Origin: PMG-095 sp037200885
GTDB taxonomy: Bacteria; Myxococcota_A; Polyangia; Polyangiales; Polyangiaceae
Reading direction: 5' to 3'
Assembly: GCA_037200885.1 (NCBI GenBank)
Contig: JBBCIN010000002.1
Location: forward strand, 744,001 to 808,000
DNA: 64,000 bases
Shown: positions 25,604-34,460 of the stretch, piece by piece
Layout: every line of letters begins with the position of its first letter
How positions within the stretch are numbered: the stretch's first letter is position 1
Translations under genes and position numbers: made by a program
The notes under the pieces: model-generated
Told to the model about the DNA's origin: nothing
What the model saw: only the letters and a program-made list of their open reading frames with translations
The model's database searches: none

Positions 25604-26036
25604 GAGGGGGACCATTCTGTGCCGCAGTCGAGTCGAGGGGCAGTACGGGTACCGCGCGCCCGTCCGCGTCGACCGCCACGAGTACGAAGCGACCGTGCGT
25701 GCCGTGCTGACGTTCACCGGTCAACAGATCTTCGGAGTACATGTCGACTTCGACAGTGATCGAGGTACGGCCCGTGGCCACCACGCGGGCCAATAGCTCG
25801 ACCAGCTGGCCTTGCCGCACCGGCACGTGAAAGTCCACGCGTTCGCTGCTGGCGGTGACTACGGCGCGGCGTGAGTAACGAGAAGCCGCGATGAACGCCG
25901 CCTTGTCCATCAAGGCCAGCGCTTGGCCGCCAAAGAGCGTCCCGTAGTGATTCGTTTGCTCGGGAAACACCATTTCGATCAAGCGAGCCTCGGTGAGACG
26001 GCCGGCCTCGATCGTTTCGACGTCAGAGGCTGGCAC
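25593..26036 (-). CDS. Acyl-CoA thioesterase (hotdog, YciA/BFIT type)
   Basis: 147 residues with a GTG start. The hotdog signature NHYGTLFGGQALALMDKAA is followed by SSERVDFHVPVRQGQLVEL and TVEVDMYSEDLLTGE. These enzymes hydrolyse acyl-CoA thioesters in the cytosol. It is the first gene of a two-gene unit with folB, which it overlaps, though the functions are unrelated. It is divergent from the GST gene across 205 bp. Confidence 0.85.
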   Translation of the reverse strand: MPASDVETIEAGRLTEARLIEMVFPEQTNHYGTLFGGQALALMDKAAFIAASRYSRRAVVTASSERVDFHVPVRQGQLVELLARVVATGRTSITVEVDMYSEDLLTGERQHGTHGRFVLVAVDADGRAVPVLPLDSTAAQNGPPHGP

Positions 26037-26241
26037 GAAACGTTGCCCCCAACTCCGCGGAACTTGTGTTCATGGCATCTTCCTGATTTTGCATTCGGCT
26101 CAAAACTCGATCGGGGCATGAACCATCGCTCGCAGCGCCGCAACTCGTTCGACCAGATGTACAGTTTTAGTGCTGTGCACGAGGCGCTACCGGGTATCTG
26201 AGCGGCACGTTCGCTCAGGTCAGCCGTGGTAGCTTGGCCGG

Positions 26242-26847
26242 ATGAAAATTTTCGGACATCCCGCCAGCACCTGTACCCGCAAAGTCCTCATGACTCTGAA
26301 CGAGACGAACACCCCCTTCGAGCTCGTTCTGGTCGACTTCGCCAAAGGCGAGCACAAGCAACCGGCACACCTTGCCCGCCAACCGTTTGGTCAGGTGCCA
26401 GCACTCGATGACGACGGATTCAAAATGTACGAGTCGCGCGCAATGGCGCGCTACATCGACGGTAAGGCCGGCGCTCCCCTGACGCCCAAGGATGCGCACG
26501 CGCGCGCCGTCATGGAGCAGTGGATCAGCATCGAGACGTCGAACTATGCCGGGCACGCCATGAAGTTCATCTATCAATACGTGTTTCAGCGTGAGCAGAC
26601 CCCGGAGGTGCTGAAGACGGCAGGCGCCGCCCTGGATCTCGCCTACGCGACCATGGACCGTCAACTTGCGACGCAGCCGTACCTCGCTGGCGCGGCATTC
26701 TCGATCGCCGACCTCTGTTTCATGCCGTATTTGGAGTACCTGGCGCCGTCCCCGGCAGCAGCCAAGTTGACCGAGCATCCGCATGTCGCGGCCTGGTGGT
26801 CCCGCGTGAGCTCGCGGGAAGCCTGGGGCAAAACGGTCGGGCGCTGA
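26242..26847 (+). CDS. Glutathione S-transferase
   Basis: 201 residues. N-terminal thioredoxin-fold domain (1-78) with HPASTCTRKVL, QPFGQVPALDDDGFKMYESR and AMARYI, the glutathione-binding region typical of phi-like bacterial GSTs. The all-helical C-terminal domain contains the N-capping-box region SIADLCFMPYLEYL. It conjugates glutathione to electrophiles or acts as a peroxidase in the cytosol. Single gene; a GC-rich hairpin follows 19 bp after the stop. Confidence 0.85.
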   Translation: MKIFGHPASTCTRKVLMTLNETNTPFELVLVDFAKGEHKQPAHLARQPFGQVPALDDDGFKMYESRAMARYIDGKAGAPLTPKDAHARAVMEQWISIETSNYAGHAMKFIYQYVFQREQTPEVLKTAGAALDLAYATMDRQLATQPYLAGAAFSIADLCFMPYLEYLAPSPAAAKLTEHPHVAAWWSRVSSREAWGKTVGR

Positions 26848-26865
26848 GCTCGCCCCTCGTTGCGC

Positions 26866-26896
26866 AGGTCGGGCGACGAGTCGAGTCGCTCGACCT
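26866..26896. repeat. Hairpin after GST gene
   Basis: Stem of 12 pairs (AGGTCG-G-GCGAC with GTCGC-T-CGACCT, one G-T wobble) and a 7-nt loop. No T-run; possible terminator of the GST transcript. Confidence 0.4.
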
Positions 26897-27027
26897 ACGC
26901 TGAGAGCAAGCGCAGCATGAGCCCCATCGCGTCATTACTCCCCAATTGCAGGACGACTCGCAGGATGGCCTGCTTGTTGCTCTAAGCAGTCGCGCGCGCA
27001 CTCCCCGCCGCGCAAAGGACGACTGCC

Positions 27028-27252
27028 ATGAAGCGCTTTACCACTCTTTTTGCTATCGCTTTGCTCGCTGCAGGATGCGCCAGCCGTAGCGCCATGCCCG
27101 CCACAACCGCGAGCGCGCGGTTGACCGAGCCCGCTCGCACCACCCCACCTGACTCACAGGTCGTCGAGCTGAGGCACTTCTACCTGCTCTCCCCCGGCCC
27201 GAGCGCTCGGCTGGTGGTTACACGCAGCGACGTGGCAACCGGCGAGCGTTAG
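27028..27252 (+). CDS. Small lipoprotein
   Basis: 74 residues. MKRFTTLFAIALLAAGC is a textbook lipoprotein signal with lipobox LAAGC, preceded by AAAGGA. The short mature part is Ala/Thr/Pro-rich and has no recognisable domain. Probably a small envelope lipoprotein; function unknown. Confidence 0.65.
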   Translation: MKRFTTLFAIALLAAGCASRSAMPATTASARLTEPARTTPPDSQVVELRHFYLLSPGPSARLVVTRSDVATGER

Positions 27253-27861
27253 CCCAGCCCCGGGCACCCTCCCATGCCCGTTCCCAAAGCCGCGCCGCTT
27301 CATTATCGGTCTCCCGTAGACCTCCTCAGTCCTCGGCCTGGACTCTCGTGAGTCCTGCCTGCGTGATGAGGCCGTTCGTGCGCAGCCCCCCACCAAAGAG
27401 GCTCGAGGGATGGTCATGCGTCGCGGGCCCGCGGGAGCTCCTGAAGCCCCACAGAAGTGCACCAGCGCGGCCGCGCAGCGCGACAAACCGCCTCTTTGGC
27501 CGAGCGCGCGCCCATTCGTCGCGCCGTCGCCGTGCGGCCTCGCAGATCTCCCCCAATTCGGCCATCGAGCCGACACGGCGTCCGCGAGGGGCGGACCCTC
27601 GCCGCCGCGTGCAGCTCGAGACTGTAGAATCACAGTTTGAAATACTAAACATCTCATCGGTTGAGGCGACGTAACGAAACAATGTAGACCACTCCAGATC
27701 ACACGATGGAATCAAACGCGCGCCTGAAGCGACCGAGACAGCGATCGAGGTAATTTTACGATACATGGTGAGCTATTTTAGGGTTGTACCGCCCGCGTTG
27801 TTGTGGCTTCACTGTGAGTAGTTGTGTGTCCCATTTGGGTAGTCGGAGTTAAAGCTTTCAA
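27253..27861. other. Non-coding stretch, nothing recognised
   Basis: 609 bp without a supportable gene. Several overlapping open frames occur on both strands but none shows a ribosome-binding site, signal peptide or domain. The last 100 bp are AT-richer and should hold the promoter of the Cys-rich lipoprotein gene. Confidence 0.4.
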
Positions 27862-29679
27862 ATGTCCTCACTAAGTCGCTTTGTAGTCATACCCTTCGCA
27901 GTGGCCAGCTTGGCCCTCTCCATTTTTGCCGGATGTAGCGACAGCGACCCCGTAGTCGCCAGCGGAGGCGCTCCCAGCGCTGAAGCCGGCGCGGCAGGTG
28001 AGCCGTCCTCGACTGGCGGAACCTCCGGTAGCGTCGGCGTCGCTGGCGAACCGGGCGCAGCCGGCAGCTCCGCCGCAGGCGAAGGCGGGTCGGGCGAACC
28101 GCCGGTGCCCGTCACCTGCGAACCAGGCACCAGTGGCGCCAAGTGTACGCCCTGCAAACCAGGCTTTTACTGCGCGGGCGAAGAAGCCGAGGCAGTCGCC
28201 TGCGAGGCGGGCACCTTCGACGACGATTTGGACCCCGCCACCAAGTGCAAACCGGTCTCGGACTGCGCTGCGGGCAGCTTCGTCGCCGCTGCGGCATCGA
28301 GCACGAGCGACGCCGTGTGCGTGACCTGCGCGCCCGGCTCGTTCGCGAACGGCACCAATGCCGCTTCGTGTTCGCCCTTTGGCACCTGCGACGCCGGCAG
28401 CTACGTCGAGACGCCCGGCACCGCCTCGGTTGATCAGGTGTGCGCGGGCTGCCCGACCGGCACCTTCAGCACTCTGCAGAACCAAACTAGCTGCAAGCCG
28501 TGGACGGATTGCGCTCCCGGCACTCACATCACCAGCGCGCCGAGCGCCAAGCTCGATCGCACCTGCGGCGCCTGCGCCGCGGGCACAGAGGCCTTGACCC
28601 CGAACCTCGCCGAGTGCACGGCGCCGGACGCCTGCGCGCCCGGTACCTACCAAACGACGCCCGCGACCAGCAGCACGCCTGCGGGCTGCACCGCTTGCCC
28701 GGCCGGAACGTTGTGCAAAGGCGGCACCAATACGCCGGTGGCTTGCCCCGCGGGCACCTGGGACGACGATGGTTCGTCTGCCACACCGTGCGTGAATCTG
28801 ACCACCTGCGTGACCGGCAAGTACGTGCTCACTCCGGGCAATACGACCACCAACCGCACCTGCGGTGACTGCGCCACTGGCAGCTTTACCTCGACGGAAA
28901 ACGCGGCGAGCTGCGCCACGTGGGCGGTTTGCCCGGCCGGCACCATACAGAATACGGCTGGCACGGCCACCTCGAACACGGTTTGTGCCAACTGCGCGAA
29001 CGGCAGCTTCAACACGACCGGTGGCGGAACTTGCAACCCTTTCAAGACGTGCGCCGCGGGCACCTACATCAGTGTGGCCGGCTCGGCCTCGAACGACCGC
29101 ACTTGCACCAACTGCACCTCGGGCGTGAACTTCAGCTCGAGCACGAACGCTACGTCGTGTACCGCGCTCGCAACGTGCGGGCTCGGCACGTACGTGGCAA
29201 CCGTTGGTTCGACAACCGCCAATCGCACGTGCACCAACTGCCCGACGGGTTATTTCAACGCCACGACCATCAACGCGCCGAACGCCAGCAGCTGCGTCTT
29301 GTACACCGCGTGCACGCCAGGAAGCTACGTCTCGACGGTGGGTACTACATCGCAGAATCAGGCCTGCTCGGCTTGCGCGCCTCTGAGCTACTCCAACACC
29401 AACAACGCGCTCGCGTGCACGCCGTTCGTCACCTGCCAGCCGGGCACGAAGGTAACGGATGCCGGCAGCACCACCACACCCAAGGTCTGCACGGCTTGCG
29501 CCGCTGGCAGCTACAGTTCGTCCGCCGACGCGACGGTTTGCTCGAACTATGTAGATTGCCCGATCGGCAGCAAGATCACGGTCCCGGGCACGGCCTCGGC
29601 TCCGCCAACCTGCGTCCTCTGCCCCGCTGGGCAGACCAGCACTGCGGTGAACTCGCTAGCCTGCGTGGCAACGCCCTGA
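27862..29679 (+). CDS. Lipoprotein with TNFR-like Cys-rich repeats
   Basis: 605 residues. Signal peptide with lipobox FAGC and a Gly/Ser/Ala linker to about residue 80. The rest is about eleven Cys modules of roughly 45 residues with the rhythm CxxCPxGTF ... C-x2-W/F-x2-C-x2-GT ... R/V-C-x2-C. The pattern resembles eukaryotic TNFR/GCC2-GCC3 Cys-rich repeats, which form disulphide-stapled rods. It should project from the cell surface as a long stiff fibre. Function unknown; adhesion or recognition is inferred only from architecture. A terminator hairpin follows. Confidence 0.75.
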   Translation: MSSLSRFVVIPFAVASLALSIFAGCSDSDPVVASGGAPSAEAGAAGEPSSTGGTSGSVGVAGEPGAAGSSAAGEGGSGEPPVPVTCEPGTSGAKCTPCKPGFYCAGEEAEAVACEAGTFDDDLDPATKCKPVSDCAAGSFVAAAASSTSDAVCVTCAPGSFANGTNAASCSPFGTCDAGSYVETPGTASVDQVCAGCPTGTFSTLQNQTSCKPWTDCAPGTHITSAPSAKLDRTCGACAAGTEALTPNLAECTAPDACAPGTYQTTPATSSTPAGCTACPAGTLCKGGTNTPVACPAGTWDDDGSSATPCVNLTTCVTGKYVLTPGNTTTNRTCGDCATGSFTSTENAASCATWAVCPAGTIQNTAGTATSNTVCANCANGSFNTTGGGTCNPFKTCAAGTYISVAGSASNDRTCTNCTSGVNFSSSTNATSCTALATCGLGTYVATVGSTTANRTCTNCPTGYFNATTINAPNASSCVLYTACTPGSYVSTVGTTSQNQACSACAPLSYSNTNNALACTPFVTCQPGTKVTDAGSTTTPKVCTACAAGSYSSSADATVCSNYVDCPIGSKITVPGTASAPPTCVLCPAGQTSTAVNSLACVATP

Positions 29680-29699
29680 GGAGCGCCTCGGCTGCTTGA

Positions 29700-29730
29700 C
29701 CCCACCGGTGACATCGAGTCACTGGTGGGG
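29700..29730 (+). terminator. Terminator-like hairpin
   Basis: 13-bp arms CCCCACCGGTGAC/GTCACTGGTGGGG (one G-U pair in RNA), 5-nt loop, followed by CTGCGGCTTTC. It lies 20 bp after the Cys-rich lipoprotein stop. Confidence 0.6.
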
Positions 29731-30203
29731 CTGCGGCTTTCAATTCTAGACCGTGCTCCGACTTCCCCCTTAGTTCGGGCAGCGTACCAGGCGACCTCCG
29801 AGCCTCGAGATGTACGCTGCCCCCGGGCGCTGAGCGCCCATTGGCGCACTGAGCGAACGCTAGTGCGCGTCGTGCGTACATCGCGGCACAGTGCTGCCCC
29901 ACGGCGATGACGCCCCTCGTATCTGAGGGAGCGCGGCGATCGACTGGTTTTGCGCGGCGAATTGCCTAGCGCGGGCAGCTTGCACTCGGCGCTCGACTAG
30001 CGATTTCGAAAACCGCGTTTCGTACAACCAGGCACCAACGGCAGGGAAAAGCCGCGAATTAAGCCCAAAAACAGTGAAATATTCCGACACGTTGTCGGAA
30101 TATTTCACTCAAGGCTGCGGGCTCCTTCCCGTTCATCAAGGCCAGTCGATCGGGAGTTAGCGTCGCAGGTTGCGACCGGCCCGCACGAGGAGGTCAAATT
30201 TTC
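29731..30203. other. Intergenic, upstream of RTX gene
   Basis: About 470 bp with no gene I can support. It contains the strong AT-rich inverted repeat at 30073 and, at the end, the GAGGAGG ribosome-binding site of the RTX lipoprotein. Confidence 0.45.
30073..30109. repeat. Perfect AT-rich inverted repeat, 17-bp arms
   Basis: Arms AGTGAAATATTCCGACA and its exact reverse complement flank a 3-nt centre (CGT). It lies 95 bp upstream of the RTX lipoprotein start. As RNA it would form a very stable hairpin; as DNA it could be a regulator site. It recalls the palindrome at 2392 in size, base composition and distance from a lipoprotein start, but the sequence differs. Confidence 0.8.
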
Positions 30204-31898
30204 ATGCGCAACCGTCTGTCGTTCATTCCCCTCAGTTGTTTGATGATGTTCTCGCTTGCTGGCTGCAGCACCTCGACGACCTCTCCGGTCGCGACGGATG
30301 ACCCGTTCCAACAAGCCGAAGAGAAGCTGACGCCCCTCACTGCCCCTTGCACCTTCGTCGTGGCCAGCGGCCTGATGACGGTGAACGTGGCGGCTGGCGA
30401 GACGGCCATCATCTCCCGCCGTGCGGCCGACTCGGCCATCGTTCAGAACGGCGCGTCCTGCGACAACCTGGCGACGGCCAGCACGCTGAAGCGGCTCGTT
30501 ATCGTCGGCGCTGGCACGGGCGCGGCGAAAACGGTCGTCCTGGACTTCACCAACGGCTTGTTCGGCGTCGGCACGACCTCGGTCGCTGGGTCCGGCATCG
30601 ACGTCAACCTCGGCGGTGTGGTCGGCAACACCCTCGGCATCCGCGGGACGGCCTCCGCCGACAACTTCGCCTACGGCGCGACCGGCGTGAACTTGAATAA
30701 CGACGCTTTCAAGGACATCACCATCGCCAACGTAGACACGCACGTGGTTTACATGGGCGACGGCGCAGACACATTCACGTCCGCTGGTGGTACCGCGATC
30801 GGCGGTGCATTCGCGACCCCGATCACGGTGTACGGCGGCGCTGGAGCGGACTTGTTCAACCAAGGTGCGAGCGCCACCGTCAGTGAGACCATCTACGGCG
30901 GGGCCGACATCGACACCGTTTCTTACACGCAGCGTAACGCAACCGTCACCGTCACCGTCGGTGCGGGCGTGGACGACGGCGCCGCGCTCGAGGTCGACGA
31001 CATCAAGAGCGACGTCGAAATCGTAACCGGCGGCTCAGCCGCCGACACCATGACTGCAGCGCCCACGGTGGGCGTCACCTTCAACGGCGGCCCTGGCGAC
31101 GACACCTTGATCGGTGACACCGGCGCGGACACCCTGAATGGCGAAGCGGGCAACGATACTTTGCGCGGCAAGGCCGGCAACGACATCCTGAACGGCGGCG
31201 ACGGCAACGACACCTTCGACGAGGAAACCGCGTCGAACGGCAGCGACGTCTTCAACGGTGGTGCCGGCATCGACACGCTGAATTACTCGGCGCGCCTCGC
31301 AGGCGTGACGGTCACGATGGACGGCACTGCCGCCAACGACGGCGCATTGGTGACCACGGTCAGCGAAGGCGACAACTGCAAAGCGGACGTCGAAAACATC
31401 CTAGGTTCGGACCTCGCCGACACCATCACCGGTAACGCTGCGAACAACACCATCACCGGTGGCCTCGGCAACGACATCCTGAACGGTGGCGCTGGCGACG
31501 ACACTTTCCCGGCGGGCTCGGCCATCGACGGGCTCGACACCATCTCGGGCGGCACCGGCGTCGACACCATCGACTACTCGCATCGCACGGCCCTGGTGGT
31601 CGTGACCTTGAACCCGGGCGTTGGCTCTGGTGAGGTCACCGAAGGCGACTTGCTGGCGACCGACATGGAGAACGTGGTCGGTACCGACTTTGACGACACC
31701 ATCACGGGCAACGCTGCCGCGAACGAATTGGTCGGCGGCTTGGGCGACGACACCCTCGACGGCGCAGCGGGCGACGACGTGCTCGAAGGTGGCGGCGGCG
31801 CGGAGAAGAACCACCTCGACTGCGGCTCTGGCGATGGCGACATCGGCTTCGGGCAAGGCAGCGACGCGCTGGCCACGCGCGTAAACTGCGAGTTCTGA
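30204..31898 (+). CDS. RTX-type calcium-binding lipoprotein
   Basis: 564 residues. Signal peptide with lipobox SLAGC. From about residue 190 on, clusters of GGxGxDxLxG-type nonapeptides occur (GGPGDDTLIGD, AGNDTLRGKAGNDILNGG, GGLGDDTLDGAAGDDVLEGG), separated by parallel beta segments such as YSARLAGVTVTMDGTAANDG. These bind calcium and fold outside the cell. Unusually for RTX proteins it has a lipoprotein signal rather than a type I secretion tail, so it is exported through Sec and tethered. A strong RBS (GAGGAGG) precedes the ATG and a clear terminator follows. Confidence 0.85.
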   Translation: MRNRLSFIPLSCLMMFSLAGCSTSTTSPVATDDPFQQAEEKLTPLTAPCTFVVASGLMTVNVAAGETAIISRRAADSAIVQNGASCDNLATASTLKRLVIVGAGTGAAKTVVLDFTNGLFGVGTTSVAGSGIDVNLGGVVGNTLGIRGTASADNFAYGATGVNLNNDAFKDITIANVDTHVVYMGDGADTFTSAGGTAIGGAFATPITVYGGAGADLFNQGASATVSETIYGGADIDTVSYTQRNATVTVTVGAGVDDGAALEVDDIKSDVEIVTGGSAADTMTAAPTVGVTFNGGPGDDTLIGDTGADTLNGEAGNDTLRGKAGNDILNGGDGNDTFDEETASNGSDVFNGGAGIDTLNYSARLAGVTVTMDGTAANDGALVTTVSEGDNCKADVENILGSDLADTITGNAANNTITGGLGNDILNGGAGDDTFPAGSAIDGLDTISGGTGVDTIDYSHRTALVVVTLNPGVGSGEVTEGDLLATDMENVVGTDFDDTITGNAAANELVGGLGDDTLDGAAGDDVLEGGGGAEKNHLDCGSGDGDIGFGQGSDALATRVNCEF

Positions 31899-31922
31899 TC
31901 CGAACTCGGCGCTACTGACGGA

Positions 31923-31960
31923 AAACGCCACGCGGTTACCCGCGTGGCGTTTCGCATTTT
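31923..31960 (+). terminator. Intrinsic terminator of the RTX gene
   Basis: Perfect 13-bp arms AAACGCCACGCGG/CCGCGTGGCGTTT with a TTAC loop, then CGCATTTT. It lies 24 bp after the RTX stop codon. Confidence 0.8.
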
Positions 31961-32103
31961 GTTGGCGTCAGGTCAGTGACGGGAGCCAAAGAATTGACAC
32001 CGATTCACGGAGCCCGCGGCTCGAGGCCAACGGATCTGCGAATTGTCAGCAGTTCCCGCGTTGAGACGCGAAGGCACGCAGTTTGCTTAGGGTGCGCTCA
32101 GCC

Positions 32104-33648
32104 ATGACAAGAACCCGCGGCTTGCTTCTCGTGTCGTTGATTGGATTCGCAGCCGCGTGCTCGCAGCTCGCTACCTCGGTCGATCCAAACGCAAACGGTG
32201 GCGACCAGGGCCACGCGGGACATAACTCCCACGCAGGTACGGGCAACGGCAACGGGGATGGCGACGCCGGCGACGGCACGGGCGCTTCGGGCGGAAAGGC
32301 CTCACCCCACGGCGGGAACAGCAGTGGCGGCAACTCCGGGGCAAACGGCGGGGGCGTGCTTTCGCTGACCAAGGTCGAGGCGCACGTGGTCGGACGACTC
32401 GGAGACGCGGTGCGCTTTACCGTGACCGGTAGCCAGCCGGACTCCGGCGCGTACAGCATCGCGGCGACGTTCGAAGACGCCGACGGCAGTCCGGTCAAGG
32501 TGTTCGACGCGGCCTGGGACGGCGCGGCAAGCTCCGCGGATGGACGCATACCCTTCGACGCGCGTGTCGTGGAAACCTCGTTCACGGCGACGGCGACGAC
32601 CGCACCGATTGAGAATATCAGCAAGCTGGCGACGGCCAAAGTGAGCTTGATCGACGGCCGAGATCAGGCATCCGACGAAATCGAAGTGAAAATCGTCGCG
32701 CAACAGCAGCTCGCGCTCGGGGATGCTTGCGATCCGACGAACGTCGACGACCGCTGTCCCGCCGGGCAGTCCTGTAGCGGTGAACCCAGCGTGTGCACGG
32801 ACGGAGCTGCGCCGAGCATCGTCGAGGTCAAGTACTTGCACGGCCCGACGATCCTGACCCGGGGCACGGATCCGGACGATGATTTGTCCATCTTGCACGT
32901 GGAGTTCCTGAACGCCAGCAACCAACCCGTCGTAATCGACACCGATACGATGATCACTTCGTTCGACTACTCGGCGCGGAATCGGCCACTGGCGGGAGTG
33001 TTTTTCGAGCAGGAAACGCCTGCCGCCACCGTCGAAACGGCGGTCAGCCGCGTGCGCGTGACGGCCATCGATTCTCTCGGCAATCAAAGCATGCCAACGA
33101 TCGCTAACCTGTCCTACGTCACCCGCGCCGGCGACGGCATCACCTGTGATCCGCGCGGCTTCATTGCCTGCATCCAAGACGATGTGTGCGGCCCGGGGTT
33201 GTCTCCGACGGCCGGAAAGTGCGTGAAGTTGAAGGCCGCGCGTACGACCGAGTGCGCGGCAGACGCGAAGCTCGATCCAGACGACGGCATCACCACCGCC
33301 GCCGGTCGGATCGACGGCGCCAGCCTCTGGGATCCACCCGCTTCGTGTACCAATCCGGAAAATGTCGATTTTCCCGAAGCGAGTGTGAGCCTGCACTTGG
33401 GCAACCCGGTGAGTCAGTTGACCGTCACCACTCAACGCCCGGAGACGAGCGTCGATACCGTGGTCTACTTGATGCCCGCGTGCGCCAGCGACACGAGCAC
33501 TGCGCTCGGCTGCAACGATGACGGCGTGGACGGCGGTTACGCCTCGAGCTTCACCTTGAAGGACGTCCCCGCGGGCGACTACACCATCGTCGTCGAGGCC
33601 GGGCAGCTTGCGGGCGGCCCCTTCGGGATCGCGGTCTCGACCCAGTAA
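32104..33648 (+). CDS. Secreted lipoprotein, domain unknown
   Basis: 514 residues from the ATG at 32104. Signal MTRTRGLLLVSLIGFAAAC ends in a lipobox, then a His/Gly/Asn-rich linker (GHAGHNSHAG) that could bind metal. The mature part looks like several beta-sandwich domains with scattered Cys pairs (CPAGQSCSGEPSVC). The C-terminal domain (PETSVDTVVYLMPAC ... CNDDG ... AGDYTIVVEAG) resembles the pre-peptidase or CUB-like beta domains seen in myxobacterial secreted proteins. It lies 58 bp upstream of the HmuY-like gene on the same strand and may be co-transcribed. Function unknown. Confidence 0.65.
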   Translation: MTRTRGLLLVSLIGFAAACSQLATSVDPNANGGDQGHAGHNSHAGTGNGNGDGDAGDGTGASGGKASPHGGNSSGGNSGANGGGVLSLTKVEAHVVGRLGDAVRFTVTGSQPDSGAYSIAATFEDADGSPVKVFDAAWDGAASSADGRIPFDARVVETSFTATATTAPIENISKLATAKVSLIDGRDQASDEIEVKIVAQQQLALGDACDPTNVDDRCPAGQSCSGEPSVCTDGAAPSIVEVKYLHGPTILTRGTDPDDDLSILHVEFLNASNQPVVIDTDTMITSFDYSARNRPLAGVFFEQETPAATVETAVSRVRVTAIDSLGNQSMPTIANLSYVTRAGDGITCDPRGFIACIQDDVCGPGLSPTAGKCVKLKAARTTECAADAKLDPDDGITTAAGRIDGASLWDPPASCTNPENVDFPEASVSLHLGNPVSQLTVTTQRPETSVDTVVYLMPACASDTSTALGCNDDGVDGGYASSFTLKDVPAGDYTIVVEAGQLAGGPFGIAVSTQ

Positions 33649-33706
33649 AGTCCAGTCCCCGGGCTTGTCCGTAGCGGCGCGTCCGCAGCTGGGTCAATCT
33701 GGAGCG

Positions 33707-34459
33707 GTGAAAACGCTCATCGTTGCGGCCTGCGTCCTCGTTGCGTGCAGCAGCAGCCCGCTCGAGTCTACTTCTGCAGGCGGAGCCGCGAACGGTGGCA
33801 ACGCCGACGCGAGTGCGACGGCCGGCGCAAGCGGGACTGCCGCGGCATTCGTGGATAACTGCTCTGCCGCGCGCGCTCAGCTGCTCGGCGCGAGCGAAAT
33901 GGTCTCGACCGAAACCGTGCAGGTGCTCGCCAATACGGCGGGCGTGAAGACCCTGTACGTGGACGCGACAGCGGGCGGCCAAAACGGCGCGCCCACGCAT
34001 CCATGGACGTTCATCGCGCTCGGCGATGGCACGAAAACGGACGTCAACGACGTCACGTCACTCCAGTCCTCGGCCTGGGATCTCGCCTTCAAGCGCGACC
34101 TGATCTACACCAATGGCGGCGAAGGTGGGCCAGGCAAGGGCGGCTCGGTGTTCCTCGACAAGGACTTCGCGGACGTGACGAGCGCGGATTTAGTAGGCGC
34201 TGACTTCGTCACCGAGGAGTTCTTCGATGATGACTGTAACCCGATTGTCGACGTCACCGGCGCCGCGTCGACCTCGTTTTCGAGTTGGTACGATTACGAT
34301 GAAACAACCCACGTCCTTAGCCCCGTGACGGGGACTTGGTTGGTGCGGGGCGCGACCGGAAAGTTCTTCAAGTTGCGTTTCGAAAGCTACTACGCCACGC
34401 CGAACGGCGGCACGGGCAGCGCGGGAGGCGCCTATTTGCTGGAAATCGGGGCGTTCTAG
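33707..34459 (+). CDS. HmuY-family lipoprotein (putative haem-binding)
   Basis: 250 residues with a GTG start at 33707, preceded by GGAG. Lipoprotein signal VKTLIVAACVLVAC and a short Ala/Gly linker. The domain matches HmuY: THPWTFIALGDG, SSAWDLAFKRDLIYTNGGEG, then FKLRFESYYA and GGAYLLEIG near the end. HmuY of Porphyromonas captures haem from host proteins; myxobacterial homologues are uncharacterised. The next gene, a metalloprotease, starts one base after the stop, so a haem- or ligand-capture and proteolysis pair is plausible. No TonB receptor gene is in view. Confidence 0.7.
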   Translation: MKTLIVAACVLVACSSSPLESTSAGGAANGGNADASATAGASGTAAAFVDNCSAARAQLLGASEMVSTETVQVLANTAGVKTLYVDATAGGQNGAPTHPWTFIALGDGTKTDVNDVTSLQSSAWDLAFKRDLIYTNGGEGGPGKGGSVFLDKDFADVTSADLVGADFVTEEFFDDDCNPIVDVTGAASTSFSSWYDYDETTHVLSPVTGTWLVRGATGKFFKLRFESYYATPNGGTGSAGGAYLLEIGAF

Positions 34460-34460
34460 C

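Noticed and set aside
27326..27766. Minus-strand frame with a hydrophobic start
   Set aside because: The N-terminus is weakly signal-like but the rest is Arg-rich and irregular; no promoter or homology.
32302..33435. Minus-strand frame of 377 codons
   Set aside because: Antisense to the lipoprotein gene at 32104; no start signal or domain.
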